Below, piece by piece: positions 5,105 through 13,836 of a stretch of DNA of 23,173 nucleotides (positions are counted from its first letter, which is position 1; the number at the start of each line of letters is the position of its first letter). The notes under the pieces are model-generated. The model saw only the letters and a program-made list of their open reading frames with translations. It was not told the DNA's origin and ran no database searches. The stretch is from Caldisericota bacterium (lineage in GTDB: Bacteria; Caldisericota; JANLFM01). A program made the position numbers and the translations under genes. The DNA lies in contig JANLFM010000022.1 of assembly GCA_024655865.1 (NCBI GenBank), positions 1 through 23,173 of the forward strand, given 5' to 3'.

Positions 5105-7387
5105 TTAAAATTTGGCTTCGCTTTCTTCTTTAGCCTTCCGAAATCCTCCGCGCTTGGAGAAAACGATCGCTCCCACTACCAAAATCACGCAGAGGACAAC
5201 GGCAACGATCACTCCGGGATCCGAAGTCTTATACTGGATCAAAATGGGAGCAGCCAGAAGGGAAACGAGGTTGATAACCTTAATCATAGGGTTTAGGGCA
5301 GGGCCAGCGGTGTCCTTAAGGGGGTCACCCACGGTGTCCCCAACCACCGAAGCCTTATGGGGCTCTGATCCCTTTCCCCCGTAAAGGCCATCCTCGATTG
5401 TCTTTTTAGCGTTATCCCAGGCACCACCAGATGTAGCCATGAAAACAGCCAGAAGCTGACCGGAAAGTATCGCCCCGGCGAGGAACCCTCCTAAAGCCTC
5501 TACTTGAAGGAGCATACCAATAATCAGCGGGGTGAGTACGGCAATCAGGGCCAGGCCGACAAGCTCTTTCTGGGCGGCGATGGTACAGATGCTCACTGCT
5601 TTCTTGTAATCAGGCTGCACTTTTCCCTCCATTAATCCAGGGATACGGAACTGCCGGCGTACTTCATCCACAATTAGTGCCGCAGCGCGGGCTACGGAGT
5701 TGATGGTCAGAGAGGAGAAGAGCCAGGGAATGGAACCGCCCACGAGCATGCCAATGAAGACCTGAGGATCAGAAACCCTGATCCCGATGTTCATCAAGCG
5801 CAGGATCTCAGGAATGCCCATCTGGGCCTGAACCTTGGTGACATCGGTTAAGAAGGAGCCAAAAAGTGAGACTGCAGCGATAACGGCCGAACCTATAGCC
5901 ACTCCTTTCGTGATCGCCTTAGTAGTGTTCCCCACGGCGTCCATATCAGCAAGGACCTGCCTGGATTCCGGTTCTAACTTTGTCATTTCGCCAATGCCGT
6001 TCGCGTTGTCCACGATAGGTCCATAGGAATCCATGGCCACATTGTTTCCGGTCAATGTAAGCATGCCGATACCGGTCATGGCTACACCGTAAAGGACGAA
6101 AGTCACAGGCTGACCCCAGTAGATCAGGACAGCAGCCAGGATAGTGGAGGCAATAACGATGATCTGCCAGACTGAAGCCTCGAAGCCAACCGCCAGGCCT
6201 CTCAAAATCAGGGTAGCTGAGCCGGTTCTGGAGGCGGAGGCGATGTCCTTCACGGGCTTATGGTGGGTGTCCGTGAAGTACTTGGTGACTTCGTCGATGA
6301 GGATAGCGAGCAAAATGCCCACACCCACGGAGAGAAAAGCGCGCCACTCGTGCATGTAGAACATGGCAAGAAAGAAAAAGGCAATTAGGGAAATAGCCGC
6401 TGAGCTGTAAAATCCTCTGTTTATGGCCGTCATGGCGTTGCCCCGTTTTTCCTCCTTTTTCCCCTTAACCAGATACGTACCAATGATAGAAGAAAGGACT
6501 CCAATTCCTCGAACGAGCAGAGGGAAAACAATCCACTTCAACTCGTGAGTTATGGACATAAGCGCCAATCCTAAAATTAAGCCTGAGACAATGGTTACCT
6601 CGTAGGATTCAAAGATATCCGCAGCCATTCCGGCACAGTCCCCTACGTTATCCCCAACCAGGTCAGCCACGACAGCGGCGTTCCTGGGGTCGTCCTCCGG
6701 TATTCCGGCTTCTACCTTGCCTACCAAATCAGCTCCCACGTCTGCAGCTTTAGTGTAAATTCCACCGCCCACGCGCATGAACAGGGCAAGAAGGGTTCCA
6801 CCGAATCCAAATCCCAGAAGGGCATCAGGAGCAGCCACGCCAAAGATCATGAAGATGATTGTTCCACCCAGGAGGCCCAGGCCATCCGTGAGCATTCCCG
6901 TGATTGTCCCGGAACGGTAAGCTATCTTTAAAGCCTCCCCAAAACTCTTCCTGGAAGCGGCCGCCACACGCACGCTTCCTTGAACAGCCATGCGCATCCC
7001 GAACTGACCTACAAGCAGAGAGAAGGAGGCGCCAAGCACAAAGGCAATGGCACGCCCCAGACCGACCACAAGCCTGACCTGATCAGGAGCAAGTTGGGGA
7101 AACCTGGCCAGGGCCTCCTCAGTGGGGGGAACAATGTAAACGGAAAAGAAGAGCACTACTGTGAGGACCACGATCAGGGGCAGGATAGTTTTCAACTGGC
7201 GGCTTAAATAAGCATCAGCGCCGAGCCTGATGGCGTTCCAGACCTCCTGCATTTTTGCGGTCCCCTTTTCCTTACGAATAACCTCAGCGCGAAGGAATAA
7301 AGCGTACGCCAATCCCAGGATGGCAATTCCTAAAATGACCCAGATTGCCACAATCTCGAATGGACTGGCGTTTACAAGGCTTGCCAT
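5105..7387 (-). CDS. hppA: Membrane-bound pyrophosphatase, K+-independent type (proton pump)
   Basis: A 760-residue integral membrane protein with the expected ~16 hydrophobic helices, coupling PPi hydrolysis to ion export. The substrate site is intact: D216-V-G-A-D220-L-V-G-K224-V-E, then the D-D-P-R-N stretch and G-D246-N-V-G-D250-C-A-G-M, and near the C-terminus [14 protein letters not shown]. In G-N-T-T-K490-A-I-T-K-G the lysine occupies the position that is alanine in K+-dependent enzymes, so this is a K+-independent member, a class known as H+ pumps. It recovers energy from biosynthetic PPi, common in energy-limited anaerobes. Start ATG 7387 has AAAGGATGAG upstream. The preceding SIS gene ends 51 bp away and patatin follows at 29 bp; the AT-rich 51-bp gap could hold its own promoter. 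Confidence 0.96.
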   Translation of the reverse strand: MASLVNASPFEIVAIWVILGIAILGLAYALFLRAEVIRKEKGTAKMQEVWNAIRLGADAYLSRQLKTILPLIVVLTVVLFFSVYIVPPTEEALARFPQLAPDQVRLVVGLGRAIAFVLGASFSLLVGQFGMRMAVQGSVRVAAASRKSFGEALKIAYRSGTITGMLTDGLGLLGGTIIFMIFGVAAPDALLGFGFGGTLLALFMRVGGGIYTKAADVGADLVGKVEAGIPEDDPRNAAVVADLVGDNVGDCAGMAADIFESYEVTIVSGLILGLALMSITHELKWIVFPLLVRGIGVLSSIIGTYLVKGKKEEKRGNAMTAINRGFYSSAAISLIAFFFLAMFYMHEWRAFLSVGVGILLAILIDEVTKYFTDTHHKPVKDIASASRTGSATLILRGLAVGFEASVWQIIVIASTILAAVLIYWGQPVTFVLYGVAMTGIGMLTLTGNNVAMDSYGPIVDNANGIGEMTKLEPESRQVLADMDAVGNTTKAITKGVAIGSAVIAAVSLFGSFLTDVTKVQAQMGIPEILRLMNIGIRVSDPQVFIGMLVGGSIPWLFSSLTINSVARAAALIVDEVRRQFRIPGLMEGKVQPDYKKAVSICTIAAQKELVGLALIAVLTPLIIGMLLQVEALGGFLAGAILSGQLLAVFMATSGGAWDNAKKTIEDGLYGGKGSEPHKASVVGDTVGDPLKDTAGPALNPMIKVINLVSLLAAPILIQYKTSDPGVIVAVVLCVILVVGAIVFSKRGGFRKAKEESEAKF

Positions 7388-7438
7388 AGTCTCATCCTTT
7401 CTATTAAGAATTGGCTAATTTAAAAAATTTTATGTATT

Positions 7439-8485
7439 TTAAGCCTCGGGCGCAATAAACTTTTCCCATTCCGGGAGCTCCACGTAAGGAGACAGGTTTT
7501 CCGGCTGATCGGGATCTATCCCTCTCTTTAAGCCGATTCGGTAAGCGAGCGCCTGCCCCAGGAGAAGTTGTACAAAAAAACTTTCCCAAAAACTCATTCT
7601 GGACTTGGGCCTGAAAGAGAGCGGATTGGAGTGTGTTCCCCGGCAATCGATAGCAATGTGTTGGGCCCTGGTCTCCAGCTCTTGAAAAAGGCGGGCTTCC
7701 TCCGGATAGGAACTGCTTTCGGGATGGGTCAGGAGGAAAAAAAGGGAATTTGAATCCAAAAGCAAGTGAGGACCGTGCCGAAATTCCAGGGAGTGGTAGG
7801 AAAAAGCCCTGCCCCTGGCCATTTCAATAACCTTTAAAGCGAGCTCCCTGGAAAGGCCGTAAAAGGGGCCGCTTCCCAGGAAGATGAAGCTGGAAAAATC
7901 TCCCTGGATTTCCTCAGAAAAGGCAAGCACCCGCTCCACCTCCTCTTCCATTCGGTGGAGAACCTTCGTTGGGTCAAAGGAGAAAGGATGAACTGCATCC
8001 AGAACCCTCAGCGCCAGAAAAAGCATAGCGGAGAAGGTCTTAACTGAAGGAATATTTTCTTCCTGAACCTCGGTCGAGTAGAGAAAGTCTGAGAATTCTG
8101 CAATCGGACCCTCTTCGGTAGAGAGAAAAGAAACCGCCGGGCCGCCTTTGTAACTTTTAAATATTTTAATAGCCATAGCGCTCTCTGAGGTCTTTCCGGA
8201 GCGGGAAAAAGAGATCAAGGCACTTTCTTCCTTAAAATAGCTTTCCGGAGTAAACACCAGTTCGGAGGAGGGGATAGCCAAGACATCTCCGGAGTAGCTC
8301 TTTCTTAATAGGCTTTCAAGGATCAAGGCGATGTGAAAGGAAGAGCCACAACCATGAAGGATCACCCTTCTCCCTTTAAGCGCTTGTGCCAGACCCTCTA
8401 AAGAAAAGGGGCGTTCCAGAACCTCCTTAAGGGCTTGAGGGGTAGAAAGTAATGATTCTCTGACCAGGGCTCCTGGGGATTTCAT
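7439..8485 (-). CDS. SIS-domain sugar-phosphate isomerase/deaminase-like protein
   Basis: A 348-residue cytoplasmic protein with two tandem SIS (sugar isomerase) domains, as in the GlmS isomerase half and AgaS/FrlB-type aminosugar deaminases or deglycases. Domain 1: V-I-L-H-G-C-G-S-S-F-H (~residues 40-50) and S-F-S-R-S-G-K-T-S-E-S, the phosphate-binding Ser/Thr-rich loop. Domain 2: F-L-G-S-G-P-F-Y-G-L-S-R-E and S-L-E-F-R-H-G-P, the Glu/His region at the active site. There is no glutaminase domain, so it is not a complete GlmS. Its start overlaps the PfpI-type gene by 4 bp (ATGA), indicating coupled translation and perhaps shared work on glycated or aminosugar-phosphate compounds; that pairing is an inference. 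The exact substrate cannot be assigned. Confidence 0.85.
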   Translation of the reverse strand: MKSPGALVRESLLSTPQALKEVLERPFSLEGLAQALKGRRVILHGCGSSFHIALILESLLRKSYSGDVLAIPSSELVFTPESYFKEESALISFSRSGKTSESAMAIKIFKSYKGGPAVSFLSTEEGPIAEFSDFLYSTEVQEENIPSVKTFSAMLFLALRVLDAVHPFSFDPTKVLHRMEEEVERVLAFSEEIQGDFSSFIFLGSGPFYGLSRELALKVIEMARGRAFSYHSLEFRHGPHLLLDSNSLFFLLTHPESSSYPEEARLFQELETRAQHIAIDCRGTHSNPLSFRPKSRMSFWESFFVQLLLGQALAYRIGLKRGIDPDQPENLSPYVELPEWEKFIAPEA

Positions 8486-8988
8486 TCAGCCAGCTGTTTC
8501 AAGAATTCTTTCATAAAAAGGGGTAAATCCTCAGGCTTTCTTGAAGTAATCAGGTTTCCGTCAACCACAAGGGGTTCATCCAAGTATTCTCCTCCGGCGT
8601 TAATGAGGTCGTCCTTCACGGCTATAAAGCCGGTGACCCTTTTCCCTTTGACGATGCCCGCGGAAATGATAACCCACCCTGCGTGGCAGATTGCAGCTAC
8701 GGGCTTTCCTGATTCATAGACCCTCTTCACCAGAGCAATGGTCGCTGGATCCCTCCTCATAAAATCTGGAGCGAAACCCCCGGGAATCAAGATGCCAGCA
8801 AGCTCTTTGGGATCAACCTCGGCTGATTTCGCTTCGGCTTTCATAAGCAGCCCGGCTTTGGAATGATAATCCTTAGCCTCAGGCCCAATGAGCACCACCT
8901 CGTAACCGGCCTCCTTGAGCCTGTAATAGGGATAGATAACTTCAAATTCATTATAAAGGTCGGCAATTAAAACTCCAACTTTTTTCAT
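8482..8988 (-). CDS. DJ-1/PfpI family protein
   Basis: A 168-residue class-I glutamine-amidotransferase-fold protein of the PfpI/DJ-1 superfamily, whose members act as peptidases, deglycases/glyoxalases or stress proteins. The nucleophile elbow is A-I-C101-H102-A-G, followed by I-S-A-G-I-V-K-G-K-R-V-T-G-F and the KDDLINAGGEYLDEPLVVDGN segment typical of PfpI. The Glu that normally assists the Cys (E12 in Pyrococcus PfpI, in an F-E-x-x-E context) aligns with Asn13 in L-Y-N-E-F-E, unless the adjacent Glu14 substitutes. Start ATG 8988 follows an AGGAGG-containing leader. It overlaps the SIS gene by 4 bp, so the two form a transcriptional unit. Confidence 0.88.
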   Translation of the reverse strand: MKKVGVLIADLYNEFEVIYPYYRLKEAGYEVVLIGPEAKDYHSKAGLLMKAEAKSAEVDPKELAGILIPGGFAPDFMRRDPATIALVKRVYESGKPVAAICHAGWVIISAGIVKGKRVTGFIAVKDDLINAGGEYLDEPLVVDGNLITSRKPEDLPLFMKEFLKQLAE

Positions 8989-9046
8989 TCCTAAATCCTC
9001 CTTTCCCGCTAAAAATACTATTTTCTTCTAAAGGGTGGCAATTACG

Positions 9047-9805
9047 TCAGAGAATCCCCCAGATTGCCGTAAGGGCGGCTCCGAGGAGGGTGAAGAGAAA
9101 TAGCGCCCTCTCCTTCAGAGTGCGTGCGCGTTCCTTCTCCTCCCAGAGATAAACCAGGCGTGCCCCGAGGAAGAAGAAAAGGAAAGCTAAGATCAGAAGA
9201 AGGATCTCCAGAACAAACACCGTGACTACCTCCTTATCCAGGACTATCTTCGAGGCAATGTAATTCCAACTGAAGGAAATGGCCATAGTCCCAGAGAGAA
9301 AGAGGGAAAGATCTCCCAATACCTCCCAGAAAACAACCTCTTCAAGAGAGGAAAATTTTTGAGGAACTGCCAAGAGGAAGAGGAGAAAAAGTTCCTTGAA
9401 CATGTTCATGATGCTCAAAATGATGAATAACCATCCCTCATAGGGAATACCAAAGGAAGGAGGAAGCAATATAAGGAGAAAAAAGGAGAGAACGAAATGA
9501 AAAACCCAGCACACCAAAAGGAAGTTAGAAAATTTCCCTCCCCCCTTGATTTTCCTCAGGCGATTCCCCATTATGGGCGCTTTGAGCACTGTCCCTACGG
9601 TATCCAGAATTAAAGTTAAAAGAACCAGAGAGCCTAAAAGGATGTCGGGGGTCTCTTCATTAAATAGTCTGTCAATGCGCAAAAAGAGGCGATTTTCCAG
9701 GAATAGGAAATAGACAATAAAAATAATGTTAAATAAGATGGAGATATTTCTTTGAAAATAGACCCAGAGTGAAAAACGGGCCTCCTCAACTTCCCCTTTT
9801 TTCAT
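9047..9805 (-). CDS. Uncharacterised integral membrane protein (about six helices)
   Basis: A 252-residue, very hydrophobic protein of no recognised family. A short charged N-terminus (KKGEVEEARF) is followed by about six membrane segments: NISILFNIIFIVYFLFL, ILLGSLVLLTLILDTV, FLLVCWVFHFVLSFFLLIL, GWLFIILSIMNMFKELFLL, VTVFVLEILLLILAFLFFF and a C-terminal one; another weak segment lies near LSLFLSGTMA. A basic loop (NRLRKIKGGGKF) separates helices two and three, and a charged WEEKERARTLKER loop precedes the last. I start at the ATG 9805 (GAGGA upstream); the TTG at 9817 is less likely. It precedes the PfpI gene by 58 bp in the same direction. No catalytic motif is visible. Confidence 0.75.
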   Translation of the reverse strand: MKKGEVEEARFSLWVYFQRNISILFNIIFIVYFLFLENRLFLRIDRLFNEETPDILLGSLVLLTLILDTVGTVLKAPIMGNRLRKIKGGGKFSNFLLVCWVFHFVLSFFLLILLPPSFGIPYEGWLFIILSIMNMFKELFLLFLLAVPQKFSSLEEVVFWEVLGDLSLFLSGTMAISFSWNYIASKIVLDKEVVTVFVLEILLLILAFLFFFLGARLVYLWEEKERARTLKERALFLFTLLGAALTAIWGIL

Positions 9806-9939
9806 CCATTTCCTCAAACCATATCAGGGCTTTCTCCTTGGTCTCCTTCCTCTGTGGAAGGCTCCCTATACTCTTTTTGCTTTCCCTGTATGAACATGGT
9901 CGAGTAGATCCCTGTGCAGGTAAACGGCAGCCATCCAAT

Positions 9940-10539
9940 TCAAGCTATTCTCCTGTTCTGGCAGGCCAGCCGGGAATACTGATGGGCTAATCGAATTGGT
10001 TCCGGCTTTCGATACTGAGAGAGAAGCAGGGTCCAGCGCACGGCTTCCTCTATGGAAAGCCTTTTCCCTGGAGAGACGAAGAGCTCCCTCACTCCATCCC
10101 TGGTTCTGAGCACCGCTCCGATTTTAACCCCGTTCAGGTAAAGATAGCTGAAGGAGCCGCGTTCAATAGGAGGAGGGGTAAATTCCCCCACAAACGGCTT
10201 TTTGGTAATCCCAATCGTAGGGACATCCAGCTCCTCCTCCAGGAAGGTGGCTAAGCCGTAGTTATAAGGATGAGCGGATCCCGCTCCGTCCACGAAGAGC
10301 AAATCCGGTTTGGGATCCAATTTGCGGACAGCTAAAGCGCAGAGGATACCCTCCCTGAGGGCGAGAAAGCCAGGAATATAGGGGAATCCGGGGGTGCCGC
10401 AATAAAAGGACTTGCCTAAAAGTCGAAGATCCGGGAAAGAAAGCAGTACCGCGCAAGCGATCCCCTGTTCATCAAAATAGGAAACGTCCACCCCAGCTAC
10501 ATGACTTTCCTTTATTTGAGCCTGGCTCAACTTTCCCAT
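9940..10539 (-). CDS. nfi: Endonuclease V (deoxyinosine repair)
   Basis: A 199-residue endonuclease V that nicks DNA near deoxyinosine formed by adenine deamination. All active-site positions match E. coli EndoV with the same spacing: D18 (G-V-D-V-S-Y), Y54 in the P-Y-I-P-G wedge, E63 (A-L-R-E), D84 (V-D-G-A-G), H90 and K113 (G-I-T-K). The N-terminus is about 17 residues shorter than in E. coli but the core is complete. The frame closes with a stop a short way upstream, so ATG 10539 is the only ordinary start. It is transcribed away from the dehydratase operon, with only 45 bp between the two start codons, so their promoters must overlap. Thermophiles often retain this gene because deamination is faster at high temperature. 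Confidence 0.95.
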   Translation of the reverse strand: MGKLSQAQIKESHVAGVDVSYFDEQGIACAVLLSFPDLRLLGKSFYCGTPGFPYIPGFLALREGILCALAVRKLDPKPDLLFVDGAGSAHPYNYGLATFLEEELDVPTIGITKKPFVGEFTPPPIERGSFSYLYLNGVKIGAVLRTRDGVRELFVSPGKRLSIEEAVRWTLLLSQYRKPEPIRLAHQYSRLACQNRRIA

Positions 10540-10584
10540 CTCTGATATGCTAATTAAAGCACATCAAAATAGCGAGGTGAAATT

Positions 10585-10884
10585 ATGCCTGTTGCGGAAA
10601 TCAGCATAATTCCTATAGGCACTGGATCTACCAGCCTTTCGGACTTTGTGGCTGAGGCCGTGAAAGTGATTTCCAAAAGCGGTCTGAAATACGAGCTCAC
10701 CGCCATGGGTACCAATGTGGAAGGCACGCTGGCCGAGATCCTTTCCTTAACGCAAGAGGTCCACCAAGCTGCTTTGCGTATGGGGGCTCAAAGGGTCCTT
10801 ACCACCGTAAAGATCGATGACCGCAAGGATAAAGAGTTAACCCTGAAGGGAAAGGTGGAGGCGGTTAGAAAGAAGATCGCTTAA
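10585..10884 (+). CDS. MTH1187/YkoF-type thiamine-binding protein (UPF0045)
   Basis: A 99-residue ferredoxin-fold protein of the UPF0045/MTH1187 family. It opens with V-A-E-I-S-I-I-P-I-G-T-G and continues with Y-E-L-T-A-M-G-T-N-V-E-G, both family signatures. Relatives (YkoF) bind thiamine or its pyrimidine precursor, and MTH1187 is a small oligomer. Start ATG 10585 follows GAGGTGA. Its stop codon TAA shares its last base with the A of the next ATG (TAATG, 10882-10886), so translation is coupled to the dehydratase subunit downstream. Thiamine is not a known dehydratase cofactor, so its role in this operon is unexplained. Confidence 0.85.
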   Translation: MPVAEISIIPIGTGSTSLSDFVAEAVKVISKSGLKYELTAMGTNVEGTLAEILSLTQEVHQAALRMGAQRVLTTVKIDDRKDKELTLKGKVEAVRKKIA

Positions 10885-11861
10885 TGAGCAAGGCTCTCTG
10901 GAACTGCTCCTACCTTCCTTTAGAACTCCCTCTGGCTTTTGAGTTCATGCCGGTGCGCATGACGGGGAAAACAGGGACAACTCCCCGCGCCGATCGCTTT
11001 CTCCCGGTGAACCTTTGCTCTTATGCCCGGTCGTTCCTTGAGGAGTCTTTATTAATGAAGGATGAGAGCGTCTTTCTCCTCGCGGACTGTTGCGATTCCG
11101 TGCGTCGCCTGGCTGATGCCCTGGAGCACGAATTTCCCGGAAAGGTCTTTCTCCTCTTTCTTCCCCGCTCTCAAGATAACTGGGAATTCTTCCGGGAGGA
11201 GTTAAGGAGGCTTCAGGGTTTCCTCTCACAGTTAAAGGGCACCAGTCTCAAGGATGGTCAGATTCTTGAGGCCACAGAAATCGTAGCTCAAAGGAGAGAG
11301 CGTTTTCGGGAATGGGAAGCTTTAAAAAGAGAGGGATTGATCAGGCCGCTCGATTACTTCCACGCCCTTCAGGCCCTGAACGATTTTTCCCAGGATCTTG
11401 AGCCGGTAAAAGTAAGTCCCTCAGGGGGAGCCAAGGTCTTCCTTTTAGGGACTAATCTGGACGACGAAGAGGTCTGGGAGATTTTCGAGGAGCTGGAGCT
11501 CAGGATCGTGGGAGATGACCTCTGCTATGGGGAAAAGCAGGGCGAGATCTCCTGCGGGTTCAGCAGAGGGGATCCTCTGGAGCCTCTGGCCCTGAGCTAT
11601 CTTTCCCGGCCACCTTGCCCGCGCATGAGAAATTTGGAAGAGCGCTTTAGTGATCTCCTTCAAAAGATCGAGGAAAGAAAGGTAGATGGCGTTCTCCTTT
11701 TCCCCACCAAGTACTGCGACTCCTTTTTCTACGATCTTCCCCTGCTCCACGATATGTTGAGAGAAAGAGGAATACCGTTTGTGGTTCTAGAGCAGGATTA
11801 CTCCCAGAGGCCCGCCGAACAATTGAGGACAAGAATTGAGGCCATGCTGGAGAAAAAATGA
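10884..11861 (+). CDS. 2-hydroxyacyl-CoA dehydratase-family Fe-S subunit (first)
   Basis: A 325-residue member of the HgdB/FldB/BcrC superfamily, in which a [4Fe-4S] cluster receives one high-energy electron from the activator. Cysteines at family positions: C45 (P-V-N-L-C-S-Y-A-R-S), C69/C70 (D-C-C-D-S-V-R-R) and C278 (T-K-Y-C-D-S). D-D-L-C-Y-G (C214) resembles the second-domain motif. The C-terminus E-Q-D-Y-S-x-R-P-A-E-Q-L-R-T-R-I-E-A-M matches the conserved family tail. It is shorter than classical HgdA (~470 residues). It overlaps the genes on both sides (TAATG before, ATGA after), so it is part of a coupled operon. The substrate is unknown: no CoA-transferase or acyl-CoA dehydrogenase gene is nearby. 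Atypical double-cubane relatives are possible but unproven. Confidence 0.87.
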   Translation: MSKALWNCSYLPLELPLAFEFMPVRMTGKTGTTPRADRFLPVNLCSYARSFLEESLLMKDESVFLLADCCDSVRRLADALEHEFPGKVFLLFLPRSQDNWEFFREELRRLQGFLSQLKGTSLKDGQILEATEIVAQRRERFREWEALKREGLIRPLDYFHALQALNDFSQDLEPVKVSPSGGAKVFLLGTNLDDEEVWEIFEELELRIVGDDLCYGEKQGEISCGFSRGDPLEPLALSYLSRPPCPRMRNLEERFSDLLQKIEERKVDGVLLFPTKYCDSFFYDLPLLHDMLRERGIPFVVLEQDYSQRPAEQLRTRIEAMLEKK

Positions 11862-13069
11862 ATCTGGGCAACTTCGTTCAAGCGAAACTTCAGGATGGCT
11901 CCGCTATAAGGCTTTTGCGTTCTCCTTGGATTTACCGCTTCCTTTCCCTCTTTTTGAGAAGCCAGAGTCCGAGCGTCCGGTTTTCCTTTCACCTTGCCCG
12001 GGACGCCTATCTTAAAAGGAAGCCCGTGGCCTTTACCTCCCTCTTTTTCCCCACTGAGCTGGTGTACGCTCTGGGAATGGTCCCCTTCCCGCTTGAAGTA
12101 ATAGCAGCACTCATCTCTTCCATGGGGATGGCAGTGCCCTTCCTGAAAAAAGCTGAGGAGGAGTGGTATTCCCAGGATCTCTGTTCATTTCATCGCCTGG
12201 GCATGGGACTTGCCCTTCAAGACTACCTTCCTCAACCGGACGTCGTCCTTTCCCTGACCAGTCTCTGCGATGGTTCCCACCGTTTCTTTTACAACGTATC
12301 CCGCCTTTTCAAGGTGCCCCATTTTTTGATCGAGGTTCCGGGGAACGGCGGAAAGAAGGATCAAGAATACGTAGTAAGGCAGCTTAAGAGAACAAGGATG
12401 GAACTTGAAGCGCTCCTTGAAAGAAAAATTAAAAAGAGCGATTGGGAGGATTCCCTGGGATATTCCAATTCTTTAAGGGAAGAGCTTTTAAAAATTTACG
12501 AGCTCCAAGCGCATGTGCCTTGCCCGGTCTCCGGGGAGGCTGCCTTAGGAAACGTGGGCCTGATCTTCACCTGCGCAGGAAGCAGGTGGGGACCGGAACT
12601 CATCTCGGCCTGGAGAAAGAGCATTAGGGAAAACGCCAGTTCCGAAAATTACCGTCTCTTCTGGCTGCACCTTCGCCCATATTATCCGGCTCCGATCTTC
12701 GCTTTTTTAAAAGAAAGAGGAGTCTCCATCGTGGGGGATGAGCTTTCCAATTATATCTGGCCTCGGCTTGATCCCAAAAATCCGGAGCTCAGCCTGTCCT
12801 CTAAAATTTACGCTAACTTTGGTCTGGGGCCAATCAAAAACAGGATAGATAACATCGTTCGCTTGGTCCGGGAGAGAAAGGCGCAAGGGGTTGTCAACTT
12901 TTCTCACCGGGGGTGTCGACAGAGCACAGGAGGAGCTTTCCTCTTAAAAGAGGCCTTGAAAGAAAAGGGAATCCCGTGTTTGATATTGGACGGCGACTGT
13001 GTGGACCCCAGGGAATTAAACTGGGAACAGATGAGAACTCGCATAGAAGGATTCTTGGAGATACTATGA
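11858..13069 (+). CDS. 2-hydroxyacyl-CoA dehydratase-family Fe-S subunit (second)
   Basis: A 403-residue homologue of the preceding gene, presumably the partner subunit of a heterodimer. The N-terminal domain has T-E-L-V-Y-A-L-G-M-V-P-F-P-L-E, typical of the HgdB-type entry helix. Cysteines follow in family order: C109 (Q-D-L-C-S-F-H-R), C137 (S-L-C-D-G-S) and C353 (H-R-G-C-R-Q-S-T-G-G). The tail I-L-D-G-D-C381-V-D-P-R-E-L-x-x-E-Q-M-R-T-R-I-E-G-F-L-E is a strong signature. Start ATG 11858 overlaps the upstream stop by 4 bp, and its own stop overlaps the activator start by 4 bp (13066-13069). The enzyme should be cytoplasmic and oxygen-sensitive. Confidence 0.88.
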   Translation: MNLGNFVQAKLQDGSAIRLLRSPWIYRFLSLFLRSQSPSVRFSFHLARDAYLKRKPVAFTSLFFPTELVYALGMVPFPLEVIAALISSMGMAVPFLKKAEEEWYSQDLCSFHRLGMGLALQDYLPQPDVVLSLTSLCDGSHRFFYNVSRLFKVPHFLIEVPGNGGKKDQEYVVRQLKRTRMELEALLERKIKKSDWEDSLGYSNSLREELLKIYELQAHVPCPVSGEAALGNVGLIFTCAGSRWGPELISAWRKSIRENASSENYRLFWLHLRPYYPAPIFAFLKERGVSIVGDELSNYIWPRLDPKNPELSLSSKIYANFGLGPIKNRIDNIVRLVRERKAQGVVNFSHRGCRQSTGGAFLLKEALKEKGIPCLILDGDCVDPRELNWEQMRTRIEGFLEIL

Positions 13070-13836
13070 GCGTTTACTGTGGGCTGGATATCGGATCACT
13101 TCAAGCTAAGGGAATCTTGCTCAGGGATGGACATCCTCTTTTCAGGACGATCTTCCCTACGGGCGGAAATGCTCCCGAGACGGCTAAAAAACTTTTTCAG
13201 GCACTCCTTGAGGGTGGAGAAATATCTTCTGACGAGGTAAAGACCATCGTGGCCACAGGATATGGAAGGATCTCGGTTCCTTTTGCCACAAAGACGGTGA
13301 CTGAAATTACCTGCCATGCACGGGGGATTGCTCATTTCCTTCCTCAGGCAAAGACCCTCATCGACTTGGGCGGGCAGGATTCTAAAGCCATCCGGCTGGA
13401 GAAGGGAAAAGTAATGGACTTCGTGATGAATGACAAGTGCGCTGCGGGGACGGGCCGTTTCCTGGAAGTTATGGCCCAGAACTTCAAGCTCACTCCCTGG
13501 GAGCTGGGAGAACTTTCGCTTCAAGCTAAGAATGAAGTATCCATTTCCGCAACCTGCACCGTCTTTGCGGAATCGGAGGTCATTGGCCTGATTGCCAGAG
13601 GACTTCCCAGAGAGGAGATCGCCCGGGGAATCATGTCCGCCATCGCCCAGAGGATAGCAGGAATGGTGCATCGCCTCGGCTTGGAGGAACCGGTAGCCAT
13701 GTCCGGCGGTGTGGCCCAGAATCCCGGAGTGGTAAAAGCCCTGGAAAGGGAGCTGGGGGTGAGCATCTTGATCCCCGAAGAACCTCAGATGATTGGTGCC
13801 TGGGGAGCAGCCCTCATTGCTCAAGAGTATGCCTGA
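13066..13836 (+). CDS. 2-hydroxyacyl-CoA dehydratase activator (archerase)
   Basis: A 256-residue ASKHA-fold ATPase of the HgdC/YjiL family that injects an electron into the dehydratase using ATP hydrolysis. L-D-I-G-S-L-Q-A-K-G is the phosphate-1 loop, I-D-L-G-G-Q-D-S-K is phosphate-2, and A-M-S-G-G-V-A-Q-N-P-G is the adenosine motif. The two cluster cysteines are C125 (M-N-D-K-C-A-A-G-T-G) and C164 (S-A-T-C-T-V-F-A-E-S), 39 residues apart as in Acidaminococcus HgdC; a homodimer holds one [4Fe-4S] between subunits. Start ATG 13066 (ATGA overlap); the longer frame from 12913 runs inside the upstream gene and is not used. It overlaps the next gene by 8 bp. Confidence 0.95.
   Translation: MSVYCGLDIGSLQAKGILLRDGHPLFRTIFPTGGNAPETAKKLFQALLEGGEISSDEVKTIVATGYGRISVPFATKTVTEITCHARGIAHFLPQAKTLIDLGGQDSKAIRLEKGKVMDFVMNDKCAAGTGRFLEVMAQNFKLTPWELGELSLQAKNEVSISATCTVFAESEVIGLIARGLPREEIARGIMSAIAQRIAGMVHRLGLEEPVAMSGGVAQNPGVVKALERELGVSILIPEEPQMIGAWGAALIAQEYA

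Noticed and set aside
12913-13065. Extended activator start at 12913
   Set aside because: This part lies within the coding 3' end of the preceding dehydratase subunit; ATG 13066 gives the normal family N-terminus and a 4-bp overlap.
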